Origin: Streptomyces malaysiensis subsp. samsunensis
Lineage (GTDB): Bacteria; Actinomycetota; Actinomycetes; Streptomycetales; Streptomycetaceae
Direction: 5' to 3'
DNA: 64,000 bases
Assembly (NCBI RefSeq): GCF_024519315.1
Contig: NZ_JANIIC010000011.1
Coordinates: forward strand, 1-64,000
Positions 46,383 to 55,641 of this stretch are shown piece by piece. The notes beneath the pieces are model-generated. The model worked only from the letters and a program-made list of their open reading frames with translations. It searched no databases and had not been told where the DNA came from. Each line of letters opens with the position of its first letter. Position 1 is the first letter of the stretch. Position numbers and translations under genes: made by a program.

Positions 46383-47300
46383 ATGAAAACGGCAATCTCC
46401 GTGTCCGGCCTGCACAAGTCCTTCGGCCGGACCCACGCGTTGGACGGCCTCGACCTCGAAGTCGAGGCAGGTGAGGTCCATGGCTTCCTCGGCCCCAACG
46501 GCGCCGGGAAGTCCACGACCATCCGGGTCCTCCTCGGTCTGCTCCGTGCCGACTCCGGCGCGGTGCAGATGCTGGGCAAGGACCCCTGGCACGACGCCGT
46601 CGACCTCCACCGCCACATCGCGTACGTCCCCGGAGACGTCACCCTGTGGCGCAACCTGAGCGGTGGAGAGGTCATCGATCTGTACGGGCGGCTGCGTGGC
46701 GGTCTGGACACCGCACGCCGCGCCGAGCTCCTCGATCGTTTCGAGCTCGACCCCACCAAGAAGGGCCGTACCTACTCCAAGGGCAATCGCCAGAAGGTCG
46801 CCCTGGTCGCCGCGTTCGCATCCGAAGTGGAGCTGCTGATCTTCGACGAGCCGACCTCCGGGCTCGATCCGCTCATGGAGGAGGTCTTCCGCGAGTGCGT
46901 CGCAGAGGAGCGCGACCGCGGGCGTACGGTGCTGCTCTCCAGCCACATCCTCAGCGAGGTCGAGGCGCTCTGCCGGAGGGTGAGCATCATCCGCAAGGGC
47001 AGGAGGGTGGAGTCCGGCACGCTCACCGAGCTGCGCCATCTGACCCGTACGTCGGTGACCGCCGAGCTCGCCGGCGAGCCGAACGGCCTGTCCGGCCTCC
47101 CCGGTGTGCACAACGTGGACATCCAGGGCCGCCAGGTCAAGCTCCAGGTCGACTCCGACAAGATGGACGCCGTACTGCGCCAGCTCACCCAGGTGGGCGT
47201 GCGCAGCCTCATCTCCACCCCGCCCACCCTGGAAGAGCTCTTCCTCCGCCACTACCAGGACGACATCTCGCGCACGGAAGCCGAGGCGATCGCCCGATGA
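46383..47300 (+). CDS. ABC transporter ATP-binding protein
   Basis: The 305-residue protein has Walker [11 protein letters not shown] (about residues 38-47), a signature [11 protein letters not shown] in place of LSGGQ, Walker [15 protein letters not shown] and the H-loop SSHILSEVE. It belongs to the DrrA-like drug/antibiotic exporter group with a C-terminal extension. It powers the membrane protein encoded next, whose ATG overlaps its stop. Regulation is by the divergent GbsR protein. Confidence 0.94.
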   Translation: MKTAISVSGLHKSFGRTHALDGLDLEVEAGEVHGFLGPNGAGKSTTIRVLLGLLRADSGAVQMLGKDPWHDAVDLHRHIAYVPGDVTLWRNLSGGEVIDLYGRLRGGLDTARRAELLDRFELDPTKKGRTYSKGNRQKVALVAAFASEVELLIFDEPTSGLDPLMEEVFRECVAEERDRGRTVLLSSHILSEVEALCRRVSIIRKGRRVESGTLTELRHLTRTSVTAELAGEPNGLSGLPGVHNVDIQGRQVKLQVDSDKMDAVLRQLTQVGVRSLISTPPTLEELFLRHYQDDISRTEAEAIAR

Positions 47301-48949
47301 GCGCCGTAGCCGACGCCCGGGTCTCCCCCCGCTCCCGCGGATCGGCCCACGATCTGGCCGGCACGGGCACGCTGCTGCGGCTCGCCCTGCGGCGCGACCG
47401 GATCATGATGCCGGTGTGGGTGCTGTGCCTGGGGCTCACGGCCAGCAGCACCGTCGGCCGTCTGAAGAGCGCGTACGACACTCCCCAACGCCGCGCCGAC
47501 CTCGTCCACGACATGAACGGGAACGGCTCGACACGCGCCCTGTTCGGCGCCGCCTTCGACGACTCGCTCGGCGCGCTCACCGTCTGGCGCGTGGGCGCCT
47601 TCCTGACGGTGTTCGCCGCGATCATGAGCCTGCTCATCGTGGTCCGGCACACCCGTGAGGAGGAGGAGACCGGCCGCCAGGAGGCGCTCTCCTCCGGCAT
47701 GGTCGGCCGCCGCGCCGGTCTCACCTCGGCCCTGCTCGCCGTGGGCATCGCCAACGGCGCCGTGACCCTGCTCATCGCGGGCAGCCTCGCGGGCCAGGGC
47801 GGCACCGGCGCGCTCGCGCTCGGCCTCGCCGTCGGTCTGTCCGGTATGGCCTTCGGCGGTCTGGCCGCCGTCGCCGCCCAGCTCACGGAGAACGCACGGC
47901 TGGCCCGGGGCCTGAGCTCCGCGCTGGTCGGCGTCGCCTTCGTGCTGCGCATGGCGGGTGACGCCGCGGGGGACGGCAGCAAGGGCTCCGGCCATGTCCT
48001 GGTCTGGCTCTCGCCCCTCGGCTGGGCCGAGTACGCCCGGCCGTACGCGGACGAGCGCTGGTGGCCGCTGCTGCTCATCGCCGTGCTCGCCGCGGCCTCG
48101 ATCACCCTCGCGTACTCCCTCGTGGGCCGTCGCGACGTGGGCGCCAGCTTCTACGCCAGCCGCCCCGGCCCACCGACCGCCGGCCCGCTCCTGAGCGGGG
48201 TCTACGGCCTGGGCTGGCGGCTTCAGCGCGGCGCCCTGCTCGGCTGGGCCGCGGGCTTCGTCTTCGCGGGCGCCATCTTCGGCGGCATCTCCGACGGTGC
48301 CAACGACTTCCTCGGCGACAGCGAACAGACCCGCGACATCATCCAGCGGATGGGCGGCGCCCAGGGGCTGAACGACGCGTTCCTGGCCGCCATGGTCGGT
48401 GTCCTCGGCACCATCCTCACCGTCTACACCGCCAGCTCCGTGCTGCGGCTGCGCGGCGAGGAGACCGACCAGCGCGCCGAGCCCCTGCTGTCCAACGCGG
48501 TGAGCCGGCTGCGCTGGGCCGGGAGCCATCTGGTCATCGCCTATCTCGGCCCGGTGGTCATCCTCGCCATCGGCGGTCTGGCGCTGGGCCTGGGCTACGG
48601 CATCGCTGCGGGCGATCTGGCCGAGCAGTTCCCCCGCTGCCTGGGCGCCGCCCTCTCCCAGCTCCCGGCGCTGTGGGTGCTCACCAGCGTGACGCTCTTC
48701 CTCGTGGGCGTGGTGCCGAAGTACTCGGCGGCGGCCTGGGCCTTCGTCGGCTGGGTGGTGGCCATCGGCTGGATGGGCCCGGCGATGGAGCTGTCCGACT
48801 CCGTCATGGACACCTCGCCCTTCAGCCATCTGCCGAAGCTGCCTGGCGACGAGGTCACGGCCGCGCCGTTCCTGTGGCTACTGCTCCTCTCGGTCGTTCT
48901 CGCCGCCGGAGGACTGGTGGGTCTGCGCCGCCGTGACATCGGCGGCTGA
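47297..48949 (+). CDS. ABC transporter permease (antibiotic-exporter type)
   Basis: The 550-residue membrane protein has about 12 helices in two similar halves, each starting with a [24 protein letters not shown] segment (second at [20 protein letters not shown]). A cytoplasmic loop reads [20 protein letters not shown], and its second-half counterpart reads [19 protein letters not shown]. This doubled ABC-2 layout is typical of exporters called polyketide-antibiotic transporters in actinobacteria. Translation is coupled to the ATPase by an ATGA overlap. The exported compound is unknown. Confidence 0.9.
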   Translation: MSAVADARVSPRSRGSAHDLAGTGTLLRLALRRDRIMMPVWVLCLGLTASSTVGRLKSAYDTPQRRADLVHDMNGNGSTRALFGAAFDDSLGALTVWRVGAFLTVFAAIMSLLIVVRHTREEEETGRQEALSSGMVGRRAGLTSALLAVGIANGAVTLLIAGSLAGQGGTGALALGLAVGLSGMAFGGLAAVAAQLTENARLARGLSSALVGVAFVLRMAGDAAGDGSKGSGHVLVWLSPLGWAEYARPYADERWWPLLLIAVLAAASITLAYSLVGRRDVGASFYASRPGPPTAGPLLSGVYGLGWRLQRGALLGWAAGFVFAGAIFGGISDGANDFLGDSEQTRDIIQRMGGAQGLNDAFLAAMVGVLGTILTVYTASSVLRLRGEETDQRAEPLLSNAVSRLRWAGSHLVIAYLGPVVILAIGGLALGLGYGIAAGDLAEQFPRCLGAALSQLPALWVLTSVTLFLVGVVPKYSAAAWAFVGWVVAIGWMGPAMELSDSVMDTSPFSHLPKLPGDEVTAAPFLWLLLLSVVLAAGGLVGLRRRDIGG

Positions 48950-49089
48950 CCCCCGTCGGCCCGCCACATTCCGGCAACCGCCCCCCGTTGCCCACAGGCT
49001 GTGGACAACGGGGGGCTCGTCTGTCCTGGCCGTCCTGACCGTCCTGGCCGTCCCGGCCGCGTCGGCTCTGCCGTCTCCGCCGACTCCGC

Positions 49090-50313
49090 TCAGATTTCGA
49101 CCAGCAGCTCCCGCAGCCCGCGGATGACGAAGTTCGTCCCCCGCTCCGGCTCCCTGACCAGCCGCATCCCGGGCGCCTTGCGGAGCAGGGCGCCGAAGGA
49201 GGCCATGAGTTCCAGACGGGCCAGCGGGGCGCCCAGGCAGTAGTGGATCCCGGCGCCGAAGCTGACATGGGGATTGTCGGCCCGGGAGAGATCGAGGTCG
49301 TCGGGGCGGTCGAACCGGGCCGGATCCCGATTGGCCGAGCCGAAGAGCAGCGCGACTTCACTGCCACGCCGGATGACCGTGCCGCCGACCTCGATGTCCT
49401 CCAGCACCCAGCGCTCGAAGAGCTGGAGCGGGGTGTCGAAGCGCAGGAGTTCGTCCACGGCGGTGGGCAGCAGCGCGTCGGGGTCGGCGCGGAGCGCGGC
49501 GAGCTGCTCGGGGTGGCGGAAGAGCGCCCACCAGCCGTTTCCGGTGCTATTCACCGTGGCCTCGTGGCCCGCGTTGAGGAGCAGCACACAGGTGGAGATC
49601 ATCTCCTGCTCGGTGAGCCGGTCGCCCTCGTCGTACGCGGCGATGAGCCCGCTGATCAGATCGTCCCCCGGGGACTTGCGGCGCTCGTCGATCAGCCCGC
49701 GCAGATAGGCGGAGAACTCCACGGACGCGCGCACGGCCCGGCGCGCCGTCTCCTCGCTCGGGCTCAGCTCGTACATTCCGCAGATCTCCGCGGACCAGGG
49801 CCGCAGCGCGGGGCGGTCGGCCGGCGGAATGCCCAGCATCTCGGCGATGACGGCGACCGGCAGCGGTTCGGCGACCGCCGCGATGAGATCGCCGCCGCCC
49901 GAGGCCACGAAGGAGTCGACGAGTTCCCCCGCGAGCCGCTGGATCGTCGGCACCAGCGCCTCGACCGTCCGCGGGGTGAACGCCTTGGAGACGAGGCGGC
50001 GCAGCCGGGTGTGGTCCGGCGGTTCGAGATCGAGCATGCCGTGGTCGTTGAGGGTGTGGAACGGCTCGTGCTCGGGCGGCGGCGCGGTGCGGCCGAACTC
50101 CTCATGGCTGAAGCGATGGAGATAGGTGCGGCCGAGCCGGCGGTCCCGCAACAGGGCGCTGACATCCGCGTGGCGCGGGATCAGCCACTGGCGGGAGGGC
50201 TCGAACCAGTGGGCCCGGCCGCCCTCGCGCAGCTCGGCGTAGGCCGGATACGGGTCCGCGACGAACGACGGCCGCCAGGGGTCGAAGACGGGGGCTTCGG
50301 CGCTGCTGCTCAT
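49090..50313 (-). CDS. Cytochrome P450
   Basis: The 407-residue protein is a bacterial class I P450. The haem cysteine is in FGAGIHYCLGAPLARLEL (about residue 352), the ExxR motif is in the K helix (AVDELLRFDTPLQ region) and the I helix reads AGHEATVNSTGNG, where the usual acid-alcohol pair is E-A-T rather than D/E-T. It needs ferredoxin partners, none of which is adjacent. Substrate is unknown. It converges on the exporter genes and lies beside a two-component system. Confidence 0.93.
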   Translation of the reverse strand: MSSSAEAPVFDPWRPSFVADPYPAYAELREGGRAHWFEPSRQWLIPRHADVSALLRDRRLGRTYLHRFSHEEFGRTAPPPEHEPFHTLNDHGMLDLEPPDHTRLRRLVSKAFTPRTVEALVPTIQRLAGELVDSFVASGGGDLIAAVAEPLPVAVIAEMLGIPPADRPALRPWSAEICGMYELSPSEETARRAVRASVEFSAYLRGLIDERRKSPGDDLISGLIAAYDEGDRLTEQEMISTCVLLLNAGHEATVNSTGNGWWALFRHPEQLAALRADPDALLPTAVDELLRFDTPLQLFERWVLEDIEVGGTVIRRGSEVALLFGSANRDPARFDRPDDLDLSRADNPHVSFGAGIHYCLGAPLARLELMASFGALLRKAPGMRLVREPERGTNFVIRGLRELLVEI

Positions 50314-50340
50314 CCCCGGACGGTACCGCGCCCGGCCCGG

Positions 50341-51066
50341 TCAGCCCCCGGGGGTCACCAGACGCACCTCGTAGGCGAACACCGCCGCCTGGGTGCGGTC
50401 GCGCAGCCCCAGTTTCACCAGGATCCGGCTGACATGCGTCTTCACCGTCGACTCGGCCACGATCAGCCGCTCGGCGATCTCGGCGTTGGAGCAGCCCTGG
50501 GCGACCAGCACCAGGACCTCGTTCTCCCGCTCGGTCAACTCCGCCAGCCGGCCCTGCGGGGAGGGCAGCGGGACGCCGAACCCGGCCGCCTCGCCGATCC
50601 GCGAGAACGTGGTGATCAGACGCTTGGTGACGGTCGGCGCGAGCAGCGCCTCGCCCGCCGCCACAACCCGTACCGCCTCGCCGAGCTGACGGGCGGAGGC
50701 GTCCTTGAGCAGAAAGCCGCTCGCTCCGGAGCGCAGCGCCTGGTAGACGTACTCGTCCAGATCGAAGGTGGTCAGGACGAGCACCTTGGCGTCCGCGTCC
50801 GCCGCGACGATCTCACGGGTGGCCTCGAGGCCGTTGACCTCCGGCATCCGGATGTCCATCAGGACCACATCGGGGCGCAGGGCGGCGACCTGGGCGATGG
50901 CCTGGCGCCCGTCGACCGCCTCGCCGACGACCTCGATATCGGGCTGGGCGTTCAGCAGCACGGAGAAACCCTCGCGGACCATCACCTGATCGTCGGCGAT
51001 CAGCACGCGGATGGGAGAGGTGGGGAGGGCAGGCGGAGTGGCCGGGGTGGAGGCGTCGGTGGTCAT
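50341..51066 (-). CDS. NarL-family response regulator
   Basis: The 241-residue protein has a receiver domain (VLIADDQVMVREGFSVLL; Asp in VVLMDIRMPEVNG, about residue 70; LLKDASARQLGEAV) and a LuxR-type DNA-binding domain (LTERENEVLVLVAQGCSNAE; ESTVKTHVSRILVKLGLRDR). It is translated right after the histidine kinase, overlapping it by four bases, so the two form a two-component pair. Confidence 0.94.
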   Translation of the reverse strand: MTTDASTPATPPALPTSPIRVLIADDQVMVREGFSVLLNAQPDIEVVGEAVDGRQAIAQVAALRPDVVLMDIRMPEVNGLEATREIVAADADAKVLVLTTFDLDEYVYQALRSGASGFLLKDASARQLGEAVRVVAAGEALLAPTVTKRLITTFSRIGEAAGFGVPLPSPQGRLAELTERENEVLVLVAQGCSNAEIAERLIVAESTVKTHVSRILVKLGLRDRTQAAVFAYEVRLVTPGG

Positions 51067-52559
51067 GGCTTGATCGTCTCCCCCGCCGGGGCGGGGCCCT
51101 TCCTCGGTCCCGATGCCTCCGGGGCGGGGCCCTTCTTGAGTCCGGGCCCCTGCTTCGGGGTCGATGGCTCGGATGCGGGCCCGCGCTTCGGTGCGGATGC
51201 CTCGGAGGCGGGCCCGCGCTTCGGGGTCGATGGCTCCGGTCCGGACGCCTCCGCTTCTTCCGCGGCCGCGGCGACCGGGATGAAGACCGCGACCTCGTAG
51301 CCGCCGTCCTCCTCCACCGCTCCCGCCGTCATCTCCCCGTTCAGCATCGCCACGCGCTCCCGCATCCCGAGCAGCCCGTGGCCCATGCCCGGGGAGGGCC
51401 GTACGGCCTGGGTGGGCGGGCCGTTGACGATCCGCAGGCCCAGACCGCCGAGGACATAGGCGACCTCGACGCGGGCGGTGCTCCCGGGGGCGTGGCGCAG
51501 CGCGTTGGAGAGCGCCTCCTGGGCGATTCGGTAGGCGGACAGCTCCACACCGGAGGGCAGCGGGCGTACGGCGCCGGTGATGATGTGCTCGACGGTCAGC
51601 CCCGCCGCCCGGACCCCCGCGAAGAGCGTGTCGAGCGTGGCGAGGGTCGGCTGGGGCGCCTCGGGGTCGGCGTCGGCGTAGGCATCGGGGTCGTCGGCGC
51701 GTACGACGCCGAGGACGCGGCGGAGTTCGGTGAGTGCGGCGACCGCGTTCTCGCGGATGGTCGCGAAGCTGGTGGCCAGCTCCTCGGGCGGGTTCGCCAC
51801 CCGGTAGGGCGCCGCCTCCGCCTGGATGGCGATCACGGACATATGGTGCGCGACGACATCGTGCAGCTCACGGGCGATGGTCGCGCGCTCCTCCAGCAGC
51901 GTGCGGCGCGAGCGCTCCTCGTAGGTGGCCGACTGCTGCACGGCCACCTGCTGCTTGGTCTCGCGCAGACTGCGCCGGGAGACGACGGCGCCCACGATGA
52001 CGCCGGAGGTGACCACCATGGGGAAGGCGTTCGTGTGCCCCCCAACGGCGCTGAAATCGCAGGCGATCCCGAACGCTGCCGTGAGCAGCAGCATCTGCCC
52101 GGCCACCCGCGGGCGGTTCTGGCTCGCGACGATCACCATCACCGCGACATGCGAGGCGAAGAGGGTCGCCGGCCAGGGCCACATGCTGCTTCCGACCGGT
52201 TCGGGGGCAACCAGGCTCCAGATGACGCTCGCCGCGAAGGACAGCCACCAGGCGCCGATCGGCCGGTAGAGCGCCAGCAGCAGGGGCGCGCCGCTGAGCA
52301 GAGCCGTCCCCACGCCCTCGGTTTCGTTCGCCACGGCCATGAGGTAGAAGGCGAAGGCCGCGATCGCGGCCTGTGGCAGCCACGGCGCGTATGGCCGGGC
52401 CGACCGGGGCACCTTGCGCACCAGCGGATGCGTGGCGCCGAGCGGCGGCAGCGGGCGGAGCGCGAAGGCGCCGGTGATCAAGTCCTTCCGCAGATCGGAC
52501 AACGCCCGGCGGATGGTGCGGAGTTCGGTCCGCGGAATCGTCTGGGTCACGCCGACCAC
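51063..52559 (-). CDS. Sensor histidine kinase (NarX/DesK-like)
   Basis: The membrane kinase has about five N-terminal helices, a coiled linker (SRRSLRETKQQVAVQQSATY), a HisKA_3 phospho-acceptor in ARELHDVVAHHMSVIAIQAE and a HATPase domain (AQEALSNALRHAPGSTARVE; GMGHGLLGMRERV). It phosphorylates the overlapping response regulator. The C-terminal 55 residues are an unusual Pro/Lys repeat tail (ASEPSTPKQGPG-like units of about 13 residues), unlike relatives. The start is uncertain: GTGs at 52559 and 52550 are both possible and neither has a strong ribosome site. The frame beyond 52559 falls in repeats. Confidence 0.85.
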   Translation of the reverse strand: MVGVTQTIPRTELRTIRRALSDLRKDLITGAFALRPLPPLGATHPLVRKVPRSARPYAPWLPQAAIAAFAFYLMAVANETEGVGTALLSGAPLLLALYRPIGAWWLSFAASVIWSLVAPEPVGSSMWPWPATLFASHVAVMVIVASQNRPRVAGQMLLLTAAFGIACDFSAVGGHTNAFPMVVTSGVIVGAVVSRRSLRETKQQVAVQQSATYEERSRRTLLEERATIARELHDVVAHHMSVIAIQAEAAPYRVANPPEELATSFATIRENAVAALTELRRVLGVVRADDPDAYADADPEAPQPTLATLDTLFAGVRAAGLTVEHIITGAVRPLPSGVELSAYRIAQEALSNALRHAPGSTARVEVAYVLGGLGLRIVNGPPTQAVRPSPGMGHGLLGMRERVAMLNGEMTAGAVEEDGGYEVAVFIPVAAAAEEAEASGPEPSTPKRGPASEASAPKRGPASEPSTPKQGPGLKKGPAPEASGPRKGPAPAGETIKP

Positions 52560-53046
52560 GGTAGAGAGCGCGCCCCGCGCCGTCGTCCCCGGGAATGTGG
52601 ATTGTGCGGGGTCCGCCTCAAGTACTACGTGGGGGGCGGCGGTCCGGGGGTGTGGGTGTGGGTGTGGGTGTGGGTGTGGGTGTGGGTCGATGCTACGGGG
52701 CCGGGGGCGGCCTCTGCGCGGCTGGGTGCGCACCCCGCGGCCGGGTGCGGGACCGCGGCCGAGTGCGGGGCGCGGGCTACGGGGCCGGGGCGACCCGGGG
52801 CAGGGGCGACCCGGGGCAGGGTGGCCGGGTGGGGCCCGCGCTGCCGAGCCGGGGAGGAAGCCCGGGACCACGCGGCCACGCGTCGCCCGGGGCCCGGGGC
52901 TACGGGACCGGGTGGGGTCCGGCGCTACGAGGCAGGGTGAGGCCCGGGGCTATGCGGTGGCCGTCGCCTGGTGCTGCGAGGCCGGGTGGGCCCAGGACCG
53001 CGAGGCCGCGCATCGCCCGCCACTACCAGGCCGGGGGCGCCCGGTA
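52560..53046. repeat. G-rich repetitive intergenic region
   Basis: Six perfect TGTGGG units occupy 52651-52686. They are followed by about 350 bp of imperfect copies of a CTACGGGGCCGGG-type motif (near 52692, 52778, 52902, 52930, 52973, 53020 and 53045) and a 16-bp direct repeat GGGGCGACCCGGGGCA at 52788-52818. No gene is seen. The G-rich plus strand could form quadruplexes. Confidence 0.75.
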
Positions 53047-54225
53047 CTACGAAGCCGGGGGCGGCCCGGCCAGGCGGGCGATTTCGTCGGCGACCGTGTG
53101 GGCGACGGGCGTGGTGGGGTCGATCGGCGGGAAGTGTCCGCCCTCGGTCCTGACCAGCCGTACGTCCTGCCCGGCCAGGGCCGCGGCCGCCGCGAAGGCG
53201 TCCGCGACCGCCGGTGGCACATCGCTGTCGGTGCCGCCCTGCACGATGGTGGTGGGGATCGCGGTGGGCAGCAGCGCGGCGGGGTCGGCGAAGGCCAGCC
53301 GGGCCGTCAGTTCGGCGCCGTCGCCGAGGAGTTCGCCGACGGCACCGGAGCAGACGTCCAGCGCATGGGCCGTGGCGAAGTCCGCGATGGGGGCGAGGGC
53401 GACGACACCGCGGAGCGGGGAGGGGGAGGGCAGATGCCAGGGAGTGCCGGACGGCAACCGATGCCGGGCCGCGGCCCACAGCGCGGCGTGGCCGCCCGCG
53501 GAGTGCCCGGTGAGCACCACGCGGTCCGGGTCGACCGCCCCTGGGTCCCCGGGACCTCCGAGCCCGAGCTCCCGGGCGAGGCCCGGCACGGTGTCCACGG
53601 CGGCCGCGATGTCGTCCAGCGTTTCCGGCCACCGCCCCGCCCGCGCGGGGCGCGACGGCTCCAGGTAGCCATCACCGTCCGCGCCCACCGCACCCCGGCG
53701 GTACTCGACCGACGCCACGACCAGGCCCCGCCCCGCCAGGAACGCGGCGAAGGGCGAGACATGGCGGCGGTCGTAGGGGGCGCGCCAGGCGCCGCCGTGG
53801 AAGAGGAGGACCAGCGGAGCGGGACGGGGGGCCCACCGCGCCCCGGGCGGGTCGCCGGGCGTTTCCCTGGGCGGGTCGAGGGACGTTCCCTCGGGCGGGT
53901 CGCCAGGCATTCCCCTGGGCGGGTCGACGGGCGTTCCCCCGGGCGGGTCGCCAGGCATTCCCCGGGACGGGTCGACGGGCGTTCCCCCGGGCGGTTCGCC
54001 AGGCATTCCCCGGGGCAGGTCGACGGGCGTTCCCCCGGGCGGGTCGCCAGGCATTCCCCTGGGCAGGTCGACGGGCGTTCCCCCGGGCGGTTCGCCAGGC
54101 ATTCCCCGGGGCGGAAAGTAGAAGTCCACCACCTGGTCCGGGTGTTCGCCGTACGCGACGGTCCGGTCCGGGGCCACGGGGGCGAGCCCGAAGACCGACG
54201 TCTCCTCGGCCGCCGCCCCGCCCAT
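53047..54225 (-). CDS. Kynurenine formamidase (alpha/beta hydrolase)
   Basis: The 392-residue protein is an alpha/beta hydrolase with the oxyanion HGGAW (about residue 143) and the nucleophile in GHSAGGHAAL (about residue 236). The C-terminal GGTDSDVPP and GGHFPPID supply the Asp and His. Its position as last gene after kynureninase and tryptophan dioxygenase identifies it as the formamidase hydrolysing N-formylkynurenine, by context. About 88 residues (roughly 40-127) are a repeat insertion of 11 eight-residue units between the early beta strands and the oxyanion loop. Without it the protein would have the normal size near 300. Confidence 0.8.
   Translation of the reverse strand: MGGAAAEETSVFGLAPVAPDRTVAYGEHPDQVVDFYFPPRGMPGEPPGGTPVDLPRGMPGDPPGGTPVDLPRGMPGEPPGGTPVDPSRGMPGDPPGGTPVDPPRGMPGDPPEGTSLDPPRETPGDPPGARWAPRPAPLVLLFHGGAWRAPYDRRHVSPFAAFLAGRGLVVASVEYRRGAVGADGDGYLEPSRPARAGRWPETLDDIAAAVDTVPGLARELGLGGPGDPGAVDPDRVVLTGHSAGGHAALWAAARHRLPSGTPWHLPSPSPLRGVVALAPIADFATAHALDVCSGAVGELLGDGAELTARLAFADPAALLPTAIPTTIVQGGTDSDVPPAVADAFAAAAALAGQDVRLVRTEGGHFPPIDPTTPVAHTVADEIARLAGPPPAS
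53845..54108. repeat. 24-bp tandem repeat, 11 copies, inside formamidase gene
   Basis: Eleven units of exactly 24 bp span 264 bp in frame. Two alternating variants exist, one with GTCGCCAGGCATTCCCC and one with GTCGACGGGCGTTCCCCC, so the higher-order unit is 48 bp. They encode repeating RGMPGDPP and GGTPVDPP segments. Confidence 0.95.
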
Positions 54226-54228
54226 CGG

Positions 54229-55641
54229 TCAGCCCTCCTTCAGCACGGCGGCCAGCACCCGCGCCGCCCGCTCCACCTCGGCGAAGCCCGTGTACAGCGG
54301 GGTGAAGCCGAAGCGCAGCACATCGGGGCGGCGGAAGTCGCCCACGACACCGCGCCGCACCAGCTCCGCCATCACCTCCCCCGCGTCCGCGCACCGCAGC
54401 GCCACCTGGCTGCCGCGCTCGGTGTGTGCGGCGGGGGTGAGGGACCGGATGCGGCCCGCCGGGGCGTAGTCCTCGACGCAGCGGAGGAAGAAGTCCGTCA
54501 GGGCCAGGCTCTTGGCCCTGACGTCCTCGATCGTCACGTCGTCCCACACCTCGAGCGCGGCCTCCAGCGCCAGCATCGAGAGGATGTCCGGGGTGCCGAC
54601 GCGGCCGCGGACCGCTCCGTCGGCCGGGGTGTAGGCGGAGGCCATGCCGAAGGGGTCGGCATGCGAGTTCCAGCCGGGCAGCGGGGAGTCGAAGCCGGGC
54701 TGATGCGCACGCGCGACGTACAGATACGCGGGCGCGCCGGGCCCGCCGTTGAGGTACTTGTACGTGCAACCGACCGCGAGGTCCACGCCGTGGGCGTCCA
54801 GCCCGACCGGCAGGGCGCCCGCGCTGTGGCACAGGTCCCACACCACGAGCGCGCCCGCCGCGTGTACGGCGGCCGTGGTCCCGGGCAGGTCGTGGAGGCG
54901 GCCGGTGCGGTAGTCCACGTGGTTGACGAGCGCGACGGCGGTCCGGGAGCCGACAGCGGAGGGGACGTCGCCCGCGGCCACCGGCCGCAGGGTGCAGCCG
55001 GTCATCCGGGCGGCGGACTCGGCGATATACCCGTCGGTGGGGAAGGTGGCCTCGTCGACCAGGATCTGATCGCGGTGGGCACCGCGCTCCTGAGCCATCC
55101 GTACGGCCGCGACGACCGCCTTGAAGACATTCACGCTCGTCGAGTCGCCGACGACCACCTGGCCGGGGGCGGCGCCGATGAGCCGGCCGACGCGGTCACC
55201 GATCCGCTCGGGCGCGGTCCACCAGCCGCTCTCCTCCCAAGAGCGGATGCGCAGCTGCCCCCATTCGCGGGCGACCACATCGGCCAGCCGGGGCGGGACG
55301 GCGCGCGGCAGGGCGCCCAGTGAGTTGCCGTCGAGATAGATGACGTCGTCGAGGGTGAAGGCGTCGCGCTTGGCGCGCAGCCGGTCGGCCGCGTCGAGCC
55401 TGGCGGCCTCGTCGGTGAGGGCGGCCGGGGGCAGACCGGTCTCGTCCTCGGTCAGACCGGGCTCGGCCGCACCCGTCCCGGCGGGAGCGGACTCAGCCGG
55501 AGCGGGCCGCGTGCCGGTCGGCTCAACACCGGCCGACTCGGCTCCAGCACCGGCCGACTCGGCTTGAGCACCGTCCACCTCGGCTTCGGTACCGGTCGGC
55601 TCGGCGTCGGCCGACTCCGTGGGGATCGTCGCGTCAGACAT
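54229..55641 (-). CDS. kynU: Kynureninase
   Basis: Kynureninase cleaves kynurenine to anthranilate and alanine with PLP. The catalytic lysine is in GCTYKYLNGGPGAPAYLYV (about residue 294), the substrate-pocket Asp-His is in VWDLCHSAGALPV, and YLDGNSLGALP is the usual start. The first 75 residues are an Ala/Glu/Thr/Gly-rich acidic extension with short repeats (AESAGAGAESAG) not found in typical members of about 400-415 residues. Its ATG overlaps the upstream dioxygenase by eight bases and its stop lies four bases before the formamidase start, so all three are one operon. Confidence 0.94.
   Translation of the reverse strand: MSDATIPTESADAEPTGTEAEVDGAQAESAGAGAESAGVEPTGTRPAPAESAPAGTGAAEPGLTEDETGLPPAALTDEAARLDAADRLRAKRDAFTLDDVIYLDGNSLGALPRAVPPRLADVVAREWGQLRIRSWEESGWWTAPERIGDRVGRLIGAAPGQVVVGDSTSVNVFKAVVAAVRMAQERGAHRDQILVDEATFPTDGYIAESAARMTGCTLRPVAAGDVPSAVGSRTAVALVNHVDYRTGRLHDLPGTTAAVHAAGALVVWDLCHSAGALPVGLDAHGVDLAVGCTYKYLNGGPGAPAYLYVARAHQPGFDSPLPGWNSHADPFGMASAYTPADGAVRGRVGTPDILSMLALEAALEVWDDVTIEDVRAKSLALTDFFLRCVEDYAPAGRIRSLTPAAHTERGSQVALRCADAGEVMAELVRRGVVGDFRRPDVLRFGFTPLYTGFAEVERAARVLAAVLKEG

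Noticed and set aside
53845..54108. Possible CRISPR array
   Set aside because: Repeats are contiguous with no unique spacers, have a 24-bp unit and keep a coding frame open.
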